Source of the DNA: Paraniabella defluvii
Lineage (GTDB): Bacteria > Bacteroidota > Bacteroidia > Chitinophagales > Chitinophagaceae
DNA: 64,000 nucleotides
Assembly (NCBI GenBank): GCA_019316985.1
Contig: CP079215.1
Coordinates: 1,240,001 to 1,304,000, forward strand
Direction of reading: 5' to 3'
A program made the translations under genes and the position numbers. The notes below the pieces were generated by a model. It had not been told where the DNA came from. It did not search any database and was given only the letters and a program-made list of their open reading frames with translations. Shown piece by piece: positions 17,682-29,579 of this stretch (position 1 is the stretch's first letter; every line of letters begins with the position of its first letter).

Positions 17682-19087
17682 CTATTGAATCGTGTAGGTA
17701 TACTTTAAGGGATTACTTAAATTGAGTGTAATAGTTCTGCTTCCCGTAGCTAACGGTATATTGGATGGGCTATTCAGTTGCAGCGTACCAGAGCTGCTAC
17801 CCATTCCGAAATTAATATCCCAGCTGTTATTAGCTCAAACTTAAATTCGCCGGTTGAAGCAGCAATTGTAACCTTCCAGGTACCGCTTGCAGCATCGTAA
17901 GCCATGGGAGTTGAGTTATCCCAGCCGCCAGGCGTTGCGCTGCCAATCACTCCCCAGTCGGTTCGGGTTACACTCAGCGCTAGCGTACTCATGTTTACCT
18001 TAACCAGATAATAAGCTCCGGCAGCCGGCCATTTTAAATTGTCGTTGCCAGTTTGGGGATTGTTCACCGAAGCCGAACTGATTAGCCCTGCACCTCCATA
18101 ACCATAATTAGGCCCGTTCCAGTTTGCCTGCGATGCAATTTTGTATTCTCCCGAACCGCCGGCAGGTACCCACACATAGCCTTCGTAGTTAATTCCATCT
18201 GTTGAGGCCAGCCGCGGCGCAGCCGCCGGGTTCCATCCCTGGTAATCTCCGGGCAGGTACATATACAGGGTCATTTCCACCGGCTTAATAGTTAGTGTAA
18301 GAGTATTGGAGTAAGATATTTGATTCGTACCTGCAATTACAGCTTTAATTCTCACATCAACTTTGCCGGAAGTACCCATCGGCACACCGGAGGTATTCGC
18401 CATCTGGTATAGCTCCATCCCTGTTAAACTTTTGTCCATTTTTCCTGCTGCTATTACAATTGTTTTAGGATTGCTAAAACCAGCTCCATTCAAAACATAT
18501 TCCAGCACATAACTAAGTGTAGCAGCACCATAGTCGGGAGCGCCCCAGGTGAGCTTTGCCAACTCATTATCTTTTGTGGCAATGGTAGGCTCAAAAGGTC
18601 CTGACGCATTTGCTGTTACTGTAAACGGCACAGCATAAGCGCTGGCAGTGAGCGCAATAACATTGGAAACCTTTTGATCATTGTTATTTCGGTACGAAGA
18701 TATACAACGGGCTTCCAGCTGGGTAGCTGCACCATAATTGGCGCCCAGCTTCACCAGGTAATTATTAATGTCAGCGCCCTTTACGGAAAGTTGTTGTACC
18801 CCATAAACCGTGTAAAATATCGGGTTGGCAAAACTGCTTCCCTTGGGCGCAACTTCTATTATATACTTTTGATTAGCTGAATCTGTAGCCATTGCCGCAT
18901 CTGTCCATGAAAATGTAACTACATTTTGGTTGGCATTGGCAGCCGTCACGTTAATAGTACTTGCCGAAGCAGAAAGTTGGGTAACAGTACTCTCCTTGTA
19001 ATGCGGCAGGTCTTCTGTTTTTTCGCAGGACGCTAAAAACAATAACGCCCCCAATATGCATACAGAAAATGGAAAAATATTTTTCAT
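17682..19087 (-). CDS. SusF/SusE-type starch-binding outer-membrane lipoprotein, frameshifted at the end
   Basis: Surface lipoprotein that binds alpha-glucan for the SusC/D transporter. Signal peptide and lipobox MKNIFPFSVCILGALLFLASC; then an Ig-like SusE N-terminal domain (NQNVVTFSWTDA, NQKYIIEVAPKG) repeated once (LAKLTWGAPDYGA), followed by two carbohydrate-binding beta domains with MYLPGDYQGWNPAAAPRLAS and IGSATPGGWDNSTPM. A lost base near 17828 shifts the last 50 residues; restored they read WDINFGMGSSSGTLQL and end YTYTIQ. About 468 residues. Last gene of the sus operon. Confidence 0.86.
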
Positions 19088-19109
19088 ACTAAGTAATTTA
19101 TGAGTGGGG

Positions 19110-19920
19110 TTATTGTTTTACTACGGTGTATCTGCCGGTTTTGAAATTTACAGTGATCTTATACGTGCCGTTACTTGCAATCGGAATTGCATCCGGATCA
19201 CTTCCACCGCCCAAATTATATGCTAACGTACCTGCATCAGCAGTTGAACCACCATATTGCGGCTGCCAGTTACCGGGCTTACTTACAAATTTGATGTATT
19301 TATCTCCGCCCATAAGAGTCAAAGTAATGGTGTACTCCGTTTTACTAACCTGAGTCATTTTTTGTGATTCAGGCGGACTATTTGTCCAGTCGCTGGCGGT
19401 AGCGTTGCCGGTCACATACAGGGTTCCTGATTCAGGTACCGGTACTACTACATCCAAATAGGGCGTTATTTTTAGCGACAATGAATTAGATAAAAGCGGA
19501 GCTGCTGTAGCACCCAGCGTACTTTTGATCCTAAATTCCAAATTATGTGAAACATTGTCCTCCAAATCCATCTTAGTTAAAATGGCGTTCAGGTCCTGAA
19601 CTGTGAAATTCCTGGACAATTCTGAAAGGATGCTTACTTCCTGCAGCAGCGGACTGGAAAAATTTCCTCCAGCCTTATCAACTTGCAGCAGATAACTCAC
19701 GTTCTGAGAACTCAGTCCTGTGTTCAGGAGTAATTCGGATTTGTCCATGAAAACTTAACGGCATCATTACGTTTTTCTTCTTCTTTAAGTATAAGGGGGT
19801 AGATACATTAGCAGATAATACCGGAGCCGTTCCTCCCTCCAATACTACTAACTTGTCTTCTTTGGTACAGCCTGCAACAAACAGCCAGGCCAGGCAAACG
19901 AATTTTACAATATTCTTCAT
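19110..19920 (-). CDS. SusE-like outer-membrane lipoprotein, frameshifted
   Basis: Starts MKNIVKFVCLAWLFVAGC with a clear lipobox. A SusE-type domain (NFSSPLLQEVSILSEL, NLEFRIKSTLGATAAPLLSN) is followed by one beta-sandwich glycan-binding domain (SGTLYVTGNATASDW, GGDKYIKFVSKPGNWQPQYG). Several one-base losses around 19740-19790 confuse the join; FSWTNP is recognisable there. About 270 residues, shorter than the SusF-like neighbour because it has one binding domain fewer. Lies between susD and the susF-like gene with 13- and 22-base gaps. Confidence 0.82.
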
Positions 19921-19933
19921 ATCAGTACGTTTT

Positions 19934-21522
19934 TTAATAGCCAGGGTTTTGAATTAATGATGGGTTAGAAGATCTGTCGATTGCCGGAATGGGGTATACG
20001 TTATATTTATCATCAACAGCAGTTCCGTTTCGAACATTCCCTTTCCAGTCCCATAAGTACTTACCCGTTGTAAACATTCCAAATCTTATCAAATCGGTTC
20101 TCCTGTGCCCTTCCCAGAACAACTCACGTCCTCTCTCATCTATCAAATAGTTTTCAGTAAGCGTTGGCACAGTTGAGGCAGACGGGTCTCCGGGCCTGGC
20201 TCTCCTGGCAAGGGCCTGTAAATATCCCAGCGCAGTTGTATTGTCGCCGCCAGCTCCTCCCCGCCATACTGCTTCGGCATAGTTCAGGTATACTTCAGCT
20301 AACCTGAACACAGGAAAGTCGATGTCCACAAAAGTGCCGCCCGCATCAGTATTAGGCCCGGGAGCGCCCGTGCGCGTCAGGTTCCTGAATTTGCTGGAGG
20401 AATAGCCCGCTGTAGGGTCTCCCAATAAGCTAGCTACAGACTTTGTTTGACCGGTAGTCCAGAACTGACCCCTTATATCAGCCGCATTAAACTTATCCAC
20501 AAAATCTTCTGTAATACGGATACAGTTCCACGTACCATTGGTACCAGACACATTGCCTGGCACACCCGAAGGGCCGTGCACCAAAAAATGGTACCGCTGT
20601 AAGACTGCGTGTTAGTACCATCAAAGCGGATCGTCCAGATGAACTCGTTGGCCAGCGTGTGGTTATCGGCCAGCATCAACTGTGTGTAATTATTGTGTAA
20701 TGTATAGCCTGCATCTATTACTTTTTTAGAAGCAGCAACAGACTCTGTATATTTCGGACTACCGGTATAAACATTGGCGTTTAAATATAGCCGGGATAAC
20801 AATGCCCAGGCAGCGGCTTTATCTACCCTGCCTAACTCATTGGCTCTGGGTGCTGCCAGTTCTGCATCAATAGCGTTCAGCTCTGATTCAACAAAGCTAA
20901 AGATCTCCTGCCTGGATAATTGTTTGGGAGACACACCAGAGCCAATCACATAGCTTTCATCCGTAAAAGGAACAGCTCCGAAGTGATCTAACAATATACT
21001 ATAACTATATGCTCTTAAAAACCGTGCTTCAGCCCTGTAGCGTTTGATCGTTTCTGCATCAGCACCGCTAAAACCGCGCTGCGAGAGCTTTGCATCAGAA
21101 GATTCATTGATAAAGTTGTTCGCCAGGGTGATAATGTAGTAGCAACGGAAATATAATCCTGCTACCACATAGCTATTGGCATTCCAGTTCATCTCATGCA
21201 TGTTTACAGGGTCTGTGTTACCACTCCAGGTCCAAAGCCCCTCATCGGTAGTTAAAGATTGCAGGTACCAAAGCTGTCTTAAAAAACCGGTATTGCCCTC
21301 ATCGGCTACAATTTCTGCCGGTATATCTCTCCCATTTGTTCCTGTGACCGCGAACGATACATATAGCTTTGCCAGCGCATTGGTATAGCCTTGTACATTA
21401 TTAAAAACTTTGTCTGCCGTTAAATCATTTGTGGGAAACCTGTCAAGGTCCTTATGACAGCCGCTTACCACAAGCATCAGAGCAACCGCCAACAGGTATA
21501 TATAACTTTTAAAATATTTCAT
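19934..21522 (-). CDS. SusD/RagB-family nutrient-binding outer-membrane lipoprotein, frameshifted
   Basis: Lid of the SusCD glycan importer. Lipoprotein signal MKYFKSYIYLLAVALMLVVSGC, then RFPTNDLTADKVFNNVQGY, TPR-like helices with RAEARFLRAYSYSILLDHFG, LGRVDKAAAWALLSRLYLNA, and the C-terminal DFPVFRLAEVYLNYAEAVWR and DERGRELFWEGHRRTDLIRFG. One T/A-run loss near 20584 is the only break. About 530 residues. Paired with susC 18 bases upstream, as always in this family. Confidence 0.93.
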
Positions 21523-21540
21523 ACATGCTCGTTTTTTAGA

Positions 21541-24474
21541 TTAGAAATCAAAATTTAAACCCAGTGAAAAAATCCGTGGCCTCGGATAGATATTATTATC
21601 TATACCATTATTTACCTCTGGATCCAGCCCTTTGTACTTAGTTATAATAAAGGCATTTTGTACACTGGCAACTGCTCTGAAAGAACTGATGTATTTCGTA
21701 AGGCTTCCGAAATTGTAACCCACAAAAATGTTATCCATCCTGATAAAGGATGCATTCTCCACCCACATATCGCTCATTGCTGAGATTCCCGTTCCTGGGT
21801 AAACCCTGTATTGTAGTAGTTATTGATGCCGTTGCCCAAATGTATAGGCGCCGGTAATTGCGGTACGCGTGCTCCTGTCGGCAAATACATTGTTATATAC
21901 AAAATTATTCAGCGTAGCCCTGGCCACAAATCCTCCGCTCCATTTATTAACAGCCAGGTTAGAGCTCAATCCAAACATATGGTTGCCCACCGCACTGTGA
22001 TTTAAATATTTGTCATCATTATTAACCAGGCCGTCCCTGTTTCTATCCACAAACAGCCCCTCTATCGCTTTACCATTGTTATCATACACCTGTTGATATA
22101 GATAAAACGTGTTTCTGGGATGGCCTACAGCATGAAGCTGGGTATTGCCGTTGCTTTGCGTTGCGCCGGTAGGAATTCCCAGGTAAGTAGGATCATCGGG
22201 TATAACCGTAAGGTTGGTAATTTCATTTTTGTTATAGGTGTAGTTGAAATTTACATCAAGACTTACCTTCTCTGTAGCTACCGGTTGCGTGTTTAAAGTA
22301 AACTCAACCCCTGAGTTACGCAAGGTTCCAACATTTGCCAACACATAAGCACTGAAGTTAGTACCTGCGGCCTGCGGTATTGCATTTAAAAGATCTTTAG
22401 ATTCCCTGACGTAAAAGTCGATGCTACCATTGATGCGATTACGCAGAAAGCCAAAATCAAGGGCTACGTTATAAGAAGAGAGCTCTTCCCACTTTAAATT
22501 GTAATTATAGCCAAAAGGGCCATAGGCATTGTAAAACGTATTATCAAACTGATAGGCAGCACTTAATCCTCCTACGCCATATCTTGCCAGGTAATCGTAA
22601 TTACCAATACCATCCTGCTGCCCGGTAAGTCCATATCCAAATCTTAATTTTAACTCGGAAAGATCTGCGGTATTTTTAAAGAGTTCATTTTTCAGACTCC
22701 AGGCCAATCCCACCGAAGGGAACCAGCCCCACCTGTTTTCAGGAGCGAAACGCGAAGAGCCGTCTCTTCGTAAACTGGCTGTAAGAAAGTATTTACTGTT
22801 ATAATTGTATAATAACCTTCCCCAGTAAGAGATCAATGTGTTTTCGGGGATGTCAAACGGATATACAGGAGCGGTGGTACCGGCTATGGTGTCTTTGTTG
22901 GCATTTAAAGCTCTGAAAGAATAATTTTTCGTTCTGAAATTATTGTAAGAATGTCCTACTGTGACATCTATTCTGTGTTTGGCAATATCTTTTGCATAGT
23001 TGAGGTAAAAATCAAAAACAGAATTAAACCGGTTCTGCTTGCCTTGTTCAAACCGGCCGCCATCCAGGAAGTTAGTAGCCGCATTAGCAGGTATAAATTT
23101 GGTTCCTTCATTACTGGAAGCATCATAACCCAGGTTAACGTTGGCTCTTAATTCGGGCAGGAAATGAAATTTGTAATCCAGCTGCAAATTACCAATGCTC
23201 CTCATAGGCTTTTGTTTATCAAAGGTCTGCTCTAACATGCCCAACGGGTTATTAGCCCTGTTTAGTACCAGTGTGCCGTTTGCTTCCGTCCATTGGAAAT
23301 AGCCGCCGTAGGTTGGGTCATCCATATAAACCGGCTGGGTAGGATCGAAACTGATTGCAGCGCCTACTGCCCCGTCGTTAGCAAACCTTGTGTTTTGAAC
23401 AGAGCCTTTTAAATTCAGATCGACTTTTAAATGGTTGTTGAAGAAAGTTGGATTTAAAGCAAGGCCAACAGAAGTACGTTTTAAATTATCGGTACGTAAC
23501 AACCCATCCTGGTTCAGATATCCCAGTGAAATACGATAGGTATTTGCCTGATGCCTCCGGTAATGGTTACATTATTGTCCGATGCAAAAGCCGGCCGGTA
23601 AATAACATCCTGCCAATTGGTATTCGCACTTCCAACCTGCCCCTTATGAAGATTAGTTCCGTATTGGCTAACTATTTCCCTGACCTGGTCTCCTGTCAAT
23701 ACATCCAGCTTTTTTGCAAGGGTAGACAGCGAATTATTGGTGCTGTAAGAAACCCTGATCTTTCCGGCCTTTCCCTTTTTAGTGGTGATAATAATTACCC
23801 CGTTATTGGCTCTCGATCCATAGATAGCCGAAGCGGAAGCATCTTAATACTGTAAAGCTTTCAATATCGTTTGGATTAATAAAACTTAACGGATTGGCCG
23901 CCCCGCTTATTGTTCCGTTATCAACGGGTACCCCGTCGATAACAATTAACGGATCGTTACTGGCATTTAAAGAAGAGCCGCCCCTTATACGAATGGTACT
24001 CCCCTGCCCCGGGCGACCACCATTAGATGTAATAGCTACACCCGAAACCTTGCCTGCGATTAACTGGTCGGGCGTTGTTATATTTCCTTTCTGGAAATCT
24101 TTTGCAGAAACGGTAGCCACAGCACCAGTCAGATCTTTTTTCCTGGCAGTACCATAACCGATCACTACCACACTTTCCATGGAACCCGTGGTATGTACCA
24201 AAACGGCATTTACAATATTTCCTGTTACAGGCAACTCGAGGCTGGCGTATCCTACAAAAGAGAATACCAGGGTGCCACTTCCTTCGGGAACCGTTAACCG
24301 GTAATTTCCTGCCGAATCGGTAACCGTTGCATAGTTCGTTCCCTTTACTTCAACAGTAGCTCCCGAAACGGGAAGGTTGGATACATCTTCGGTAACCTTG
24401 CCGGTTACTTGCCGGGTTTGCGCAAAAACAGTTAGCACGCAAATCACCATTAGTAGCGTTAAAAACGCACGCAA
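21541..24474 (-). CDS. SusC/RagA-family TonB-dependent glycan transporter, frameshifted
   Basis: Outer-membrane barrel that imports oligosaccharides with SusD, powered by TonB. MRAFLTLLMVICVLTVFAQT signal, carboxypeptidase-like domain (VTGKVTEDVSNLPVSGATVE), TonB-box region ESVVVIGYGTARKKDLTGAV, plug (IRIRGGSSLNASNDPLIVID, then after an indel DASASAIYGSRANNGVIIIT) and a long barrel ending FSLGLNFDF. Indels near 23845, 23550 and 21800. About 978 residues. First structural gene of the operon; two NrtR-type palindromes and a TACCTTTG box lie just upstream. Confidence 0.93.
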
Positions 24475-24520
24475 TCTTTACTTTGCATAGACAAACAATG
24501 TTAATTTTCTCAGGTAATTA

Positions 24521-24537
24521 TGTGTACAAAGTACACA
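24521..24537. promoter_or_regulatory. NrtR-type operator, site 1 (susC leader)
   Basis: TGTGTACAAAGTACACA, a perfect palindrome of two 7-base arms around AAA, 47 bases before the susC start and downstream of the proposed susC promoter. It matches three other copies near this locus. Confidence 0.75.
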
Positions 24538-24557
24538 ATAAATTTTCGATACAAAAA

Positions 24558-24565
24558 CAAAGGTA
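24558..24565 (-). promoter_or_regulatory. -7 box of the susC promoter
   Basis: TACCTTTG on minus fits TAnnTTTG. It sits between the two palindromes at 24521-24537 and 24576-24592, so binding at either would affect it. No clear -33 TTG at normal spacing. Confidence 0.45.
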
Positions 24566-24575
24566 GGGATACTTA

Positions 24576-24592
24576 TGTGTATTAAGTACACA
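24576..24592. promoter_or_regulatory. NrtR-type operator, site 2
   Basis: TGTGTATTAAGTACACA, one mismatch between arms. It lies upstream of the susC -7 box and overlaps the stop codon of the regulator gene (24582-24584). Confidence 0.75.
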
Positions 24593-25319
24593 TAGTCAAA
24601 AAAAAATTTTTATCCTTTTTTGAAACAGAAGATTTTACGGCTTTCGTCTTGAATTTGTGCAACTTACCCGGGCGGTGGGTTACATCTTCCTCCAGCTCAT
24701 CCAGCTCCACTAACCAGCTCTTTAATGCAATCTTTTTCCTGAAGTTCCTGCGGTCGAGCGGTGTTCCCAAAATGGCTTCATACAGTTCCTGTAAGGCACG
24801 CAACGAAAATTTCTCCGGTAGCAGGTTGTGTACAATAGGGTGCTCCATAATCTGCTCACGCAACATTTTCACACAGGTCTCTATGATCTGCTTATGGTCG
24901 AAGGCCAGCTTTTTAATGCCTTTAACAGCATGCCAATGCAAATCATTACTATCGATATTCAGCTTATGACTGTTGATGTCTACCAGCGAATAATAGGCGG
25001 TGCTTACAACCCTACCGGAAGGGTGACGATTTACACTTCCAAACGTATGTACCTGCTGCAAAAACACATCATCAAGCCCCGTACGATCTTTCAACACGCG
25101 GTAAGAAGCGGCATCCAGGTCCTCATCCGGTTTTACCAGGTCGCCCAATAAAGAATACAAACCCGAAAATTCCTCCAGGTCAGACTGTATCAACAATACC
25201 TTCAACTCCTTATCTTCGTAACCGAAAATCACACAGTCTACCGACACCGCAATATTAAAATACTCCAGGTGGCTGCTCTTCTCTACTGCTGCACTTTTTA
25301 ACAGGGGATTACTCGTCAT
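24582..25319 (-). CDS. NUDIX/NrtR-type transcriptional regulator of the sus locus
   Basis: Intact, about 245 residues. The N-terminal NUDIX-like domain (IAVSVDCVIFGYEDKELKVL, then YSLLGDLVKPDEDLDAASYR) has lost the catalytic REUXEE pattern, as in NrtR regulators that only sense a ligand. The C-terminus (FSLRALQELYEAILGTPLDR then RNFRKKI) is the winged helix of the NrtR family. A Bacteroides member of this family controls arabinose use, so sugar sensing is plausible. I chose ATG 25319; a GTG at 25346 lies inside an operator. It sits between susC and a divergent amylase, and palindromes flank all three genes. Confidence 0.85.
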   Translation of the reverse strand: MTSNPLLKSAAVEKSSHLEYFNIAVSVDCVIFGYEDKELKVLLIQSDLEEFSGLYSLLGDLVKPDEDLDAASYRVLKDRTGLDDVFLQQVHTFGSVNRHPSGRVVSTAYYSLVDINSHKLNIDSNDLHWHAVKGIKKLAFDHKQIIETCVKMLREQIMEHPIVHNLLPEKFSLRALQELYEAILGTPLDRRNFRKKIALKSWLVELDELEEDVTHRPGKLHKFKTKAVKSSVSKKDKNFFLTMCT

Positions 25320-25330
25320 GGCTTTTACAA

Positions 25331-25347
25331 TGTGTTCTATATACACA
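25331..25347. promoter_or_regulatory. NrtR-type operator, site 3 (regulator gene)
   Basis: TGTGTTCTATATACACA, 12 bases before the regulator's ATG. Its last bases overlap the TAGGTTTG -7 box on minus (25346-25353), predicting autorepression. Confidence 0.7.
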
Positions 25348-25353
25348 AACCTA
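25346..25353 (-). promoter_or_regulatory. -7 box of the regulator gene
   Basis: TAGGTTTG on minus; its final TG is the first TG of operator site 3. The same overlap occurs at the amylase promoter. Confidence 0.5.
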
Positions 25354-25431
25354 ATATAATTTTCCTAATAAGGCAAACATCGCAAAAATTCTTTTCAACG
25401 AAAAATTAACGGGCACATTCAAAAACCTCTT

Positions 25432-25439
25432 TATATTTG
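25432..25439 (+). promoter_or_regulatory. -7 box of the amylase gene
   Basis: TATATTTG, exact TAnnTTTG match; its final TG begins operator site 4. The start codon is 117 bases downstream. Confidence 0.55.
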
Positions 25440-25454
25440 TGTATTGAGTACACA
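25438..25454. promoter_or_regulatory. NrtR-type operator, site 4 (amylase promoter)
   Basis: TGTGTATTGAGTACACA, identical to site 2 except for one central base, placed over the expected transcription start. Confidence 0.78.
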
Positions 25455-25556
25455 TTAAAGAATAGACAATAATTGCTGCCTTGCTGCATCCATTATTTCA
25501 ACTGATAATTTCTGTTTTATAAAAATTATTGCTTCGAGTAACCACAAAATATACAG

Positions 25557-28137
25557 ATGAAACGATTTCTATTGCCTATAATCCTTTTAGCAATCAGCCT
25601 CGGCTGTAAAAAAACAAATCCCAGCGAACCACCCGAGCCACAGCCGCCTGTAGTAACGCCTGTTACACAAACAGGACTTATAACTACCGACAAAAATTTC
25701 CCACAGGCAAACGAACCGGTAACGCTCTATTTCAACCCCGCTAAAGGAAATGCCCTGCTAAATGGTTTTACGGGTGAAGTGTACGTTCACTGGGGCGTAG
25801 TAACCAATAGCAGTAATGGTAGCTGGAAATATACCAAAAGCAACACTTTCAACACACCGGATCCCGCATCAAAGATGACGCGCCAATCAAACGGCACTTA
25901 CTCTATTACTATTACGCCTCAAACTTTTTTGGTGTTCCGGCAGGTGAACAGATACAAAAAAATAGCTATGGTTTTCAGAAATGCTGACGGCACACTGGTT
26001 GGCCGTAACCCTGATGGAAGTGATATTTATCTGCCAGTTTATACCAGCGGATTAAGTGTTCGCTTTTTGCGGCCTGAGCTAAACCCTACCTATACCCCTA
26101 CCCCAGCTGCGGCCACTATAACAATAGGCCAGCAAATAGACATAAGCGGAGTGGCATCTCAGTCTGCCAGTTTAAAGCTCACTTTAAACGATGTGGAATT
26201 TGCCACCGCTAGCAATGCCACACAAATTACAGGCAAGGCTACCATTACAATGATCGGCGAACAGGTTATAAAACTTATTGCCAACGGCTCAGTTCAGGAA
26301 TCGTTTAAGCTAACGGCCAACGGCGCCGTAACTACGGCAGCCTGCCGGCAGGTGCCAAACCCAATGGAGTGACCTTTTTAAATAACGGCAGTTCGGCCAT
26401 ACTGGCTTTGTATGCCCCGCAAAAAAACTATGTATACGCTATTGGTGATTTTAATAACTGGACAGCTACCGCTAACGCCTACATGAAACGTACGCCCGAT
26501 GGGAATACCTGGTGGGTACAACTAGACGGGCTTAACCCGGGCACGGAATACGCCTACCAGTTTTGGGTGGATGGAACAATTAAAGTTGCTGATCCTTATA
26601 CCGAAAAAGTGCTGGATCCCGGTAACGACCAATATATACCTGCTGCCAATTATGCTGGTTTCGGTATTTATCCTGCAGGAAAAACAACAGGCATCGTAAG
26701 CACAATGAAGGCCGGACAGGCTACTTATAACTGGACCCATCCGTCTATTTCCAGGCCGGCCAAAAACGATCTCGTGATTTACGAACTACTGCTTCGCGAT
26801 TTCCTGGCTGCTAATAACTATCAGACTTTAAAAGACACCATCAGCTACTTAAGCACCCTCGGCGTTAACGCTATAGAGCTGCTGCCCGTTAACGAATTTG
26901 AAGGCAATATCAGCTGGGGATATAACCCATCCTTTTATTTTGCGCCCGACAAATACTACGGCAGTAAGCAAGCGCTGCAAGCCCTTATAGATGCCTGCCA
27001 TGCGAAAGGTATTGCGGTGATACTGGACGTAGTATTCAACCATGCTGAAGGACAATCGCCCATGGTACAATTATATTGGGACGCTGCTAATAAACGGCCG
27101 GCGGCCGATAATCCCTGGTTTAATACACAGGCGCCTCATGCTGCATTGACATTTGGAAACGATTTTAATCATGAAAGTGCGGCCACCCGCGCGTTTGTCA
27201 AAGATGTACTGAAATTCTGGCTTCAGGAATACAAGATAGACGGCTTTCGTTTTGATTTTACCAAAGGATTTACACAGAAAGCTACCACTACAATGGACGC
27301 GTTGAGCGCCAAAGACCCCAGCAGGATAGCAATACTGAAAGATTATAACAGCCACATAAAGTCGATTGATCCTACAGCATATGTAATACTGGAGCATTTA
27401 TGTTATGATGAAGAGGAAAAAGAGCTGGCCGCCGATGGCATGATGCTTTGGAATAACCTTAACCACAATTTTAACGAGGCCAGTATGGGCTGGCTGAACA
27501 ATAACGGTTCTGATCTTAAACGGGCCGATTATAAAACACATGGATTTGCGCAACCCGATGGATTAATTACTTACATGGAAAGCCACGATGAAGAACGCAT
27601 GATGTACAAAAACCTGCAATACGGAAATGCAGCGGGGAGCTATAATATAAAAGACCTGAACACGGCTTTGAAGAGACAAGAATTATGTGCGGCATTTTTC
27701 TTTGCACTGCCGGGCCCTAAAATGATCTGGCAATTTGGCGAGTTAGGGTATGATATTTCTATTGAGCAGAATGGACGTACCGGTGAGAAGCCCGTTCTAT
27801 GGAATTATAATACACAGGCTGGCCGGCTGGCATTAAAAATGCTTTTTCAGGATTGATCAGGCTCAAGAAGAACAATTCCCTATTTGCTACCAGCAGCTTT
27901 ATCTATAATTTGAGCGGGGCTGTTAAATACCTGAGACTACAGGATGGTACGAATACCGTGGTGGTAGTAGGCAACTTTGACGTTGTTACCCAAACAGCGT
28001 CGATTGATGTGGGTGCTGCAGGCGTATGGTATGATGCGGTCAATAACAATAACATAGTGTCATTGCCCGGCAATACTTACAATGTAAGCCTTGCTCCCGG
28101 CGAATATCATATCCTCTCTAAAAACATTTTGCAATAA
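25557..28137 (+). CDS. Lipoprotein alpha-amylase, GH13, frameshifted
   Basis: Surface or periplasmic alpha-glucan hydrolase, the SusG-like enzyme of this locus. Lipobox in LLAISLGC (residue 17), a proline-rich linker, a roughly 200-residue beta N-terminal domain, a CBM48-like domain (YVYAIGDFNNWTATANA), the GH13 barrel and a C-terminal beta domain ending LAPGEYHILSKNILQ. Catalytic regions are DVVFNHAEG, GFRFDFTKG (nucleophile Asp), VILEHL (acid Glu) and YMESHDEERM. Lost bases near 26345 and 27853 break the frame. About 860 residues. Divergent from the regulator, with operator site 4 at its promoter. Confidence 0.9.
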
Positions 28138-28157
28138 ACAACCCGTATCCTATCAGT

Positions 28158-28182
28158 AATGCGCCTGTTCCCGGCGCATTTT
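28158..28182 (+). terminator. Terminator after the amylase gene
   Basis: AATGCGCC, loop TGTTCCC, GGCGCATT, then TTC. Strong 8-bp stem but a short T tract; 20 bases after the stop. Confidence 0.6.
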
Positions 28183-28329
28183 CTTTGCCCATCCATCGGC
28201 ACAAGATTGAGTATTCATGGATCGCATTTTGACAGGATATTAACACCCGCTATTTCCTAATAATAAGTTAAAAGAATTACGAAACATTCGTAGACCGTTT
28301 GAAGATATTATCTTGCCGCAAAATAGTTT

Positions 28330-29579
28330 ATGAGAATATTGACCTGGGTTATTTGCCTGGCCTTATGTCCCATGTGTTTGCGGGCGCAGGACAAAGCCTT
28401 ATATCTGAATCCTGAAAATGCACTGGGGCTCAAAGCTTCTGTAATATTTTCTGACGCTGAACTGATACCGCTTGAAACTACAAAAGCAAGTAGTTTTAAT
28501 AATGTTCAGAATTTTTTAGTAACACCCAATCACTTTGTCCTCCTCGACAACATAGCTAATGCAGTACTTATATTTGACAAGCAGGAAAATTTCTGCACAA
28601 ATACAAAAAAAAGAAATACCGGATAACAGGTGTTCAATATGTTGGCTCCAAAAACGCACTCTTTATAAAAGCGGTCAATAAAAACTATACCATTCCCGAG
28701 CTGAAGGCACAGCAAATGGTTGAACAATCTGCCAAAACAGATTTCTCCAAATACACCAGCCTGGAGTTGCTGCACCTGGACAAAGCAAACCACTACAGTA
28801 TTGAAAAACTACCCACACCCCGCTATGCCCTGAATAACATTTTTTACTTAAACGGTTATTATTTGTCAGTAAATGGCCGGTACAATAAATATTTAAAAGA
28901 CACCATTGATTATCACCTCGACATTATTAAAGGCGATAAGATCATTAAATCTTATTTTCCTTTCATTAACCTTCCCAAGCTACCACCTTATTATGCCAAT
29001 GTCAGCTTCTCTGTTAACAATACACTTGATGAAACAGCGCTCTTAGTTCAAAAGCAGTTCGACAATACTATTTATGCGCTTACCGCCGACTCGCTCTACC
29101 AGAAATACAAATTTGTTTTCCCTGCCGACCAGACGATGACCGGCGATTTCCAGTCAACCATGTTCAGGAGTAATATCGAATATAATACAGCTGTAAATAA
29201 AAACAACAAAGTTATATCGGGCTTCAACAACCTGGTGGAGCATCAACACCTGCTATTTTTTACCACAAGAGCGGTTAACTATGCCCAAAAGAATTTTCTG
29301 TTCAATTCCGTGGACAATAAGTTATACGACCTTGGTAAAATAACTACTGATAGCACGGTACACTTCCTGCCTCCGAAAATTTTCTCGTCGATTACGGAAC
29401 AGGATAAGGAGTATGTTTATACCCGCATATCGAGTGTTGATTTACTTAGGGAAAAAGAAAAGCTGATTGCGCAAAACAAGAATCTTCCTGAAAAAATGAA
29501 AGAGCTTTTGGCAAAGCTTGACAAGTTCGACAATGCCATTGTTATTAAATTAAAAATAAAACCATCAACTGCCAAATAA
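28330..29579 (+). CDS. Secreted beta-propeller-like protein (6-bladed type), frameshifted
   Basis: Signal peptide MRILTWVICLALCPMCLRAQ. The rest, about 415 residues, has the wording of Bacteroidota 6-bladed beta-propeller proteins: ALGLKASVIFSDAELIPLET, HFVLLDNIANAVLIFDKQG, RYALNNIFYLNGYYLSVNG, FRSNIEYNTAVNKNNKVISG. An indel near 28593 (KQGKFLHKYKKKKYRITG restored) interrupts it. It ends in a charged helix (LLAKLDKFDNAIVIKLKIK). Its stop overlaps the next start (TAATG), so it is coupled to the outer-membrane barrel gene. Ligand unknown. Confidence 0.65.
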
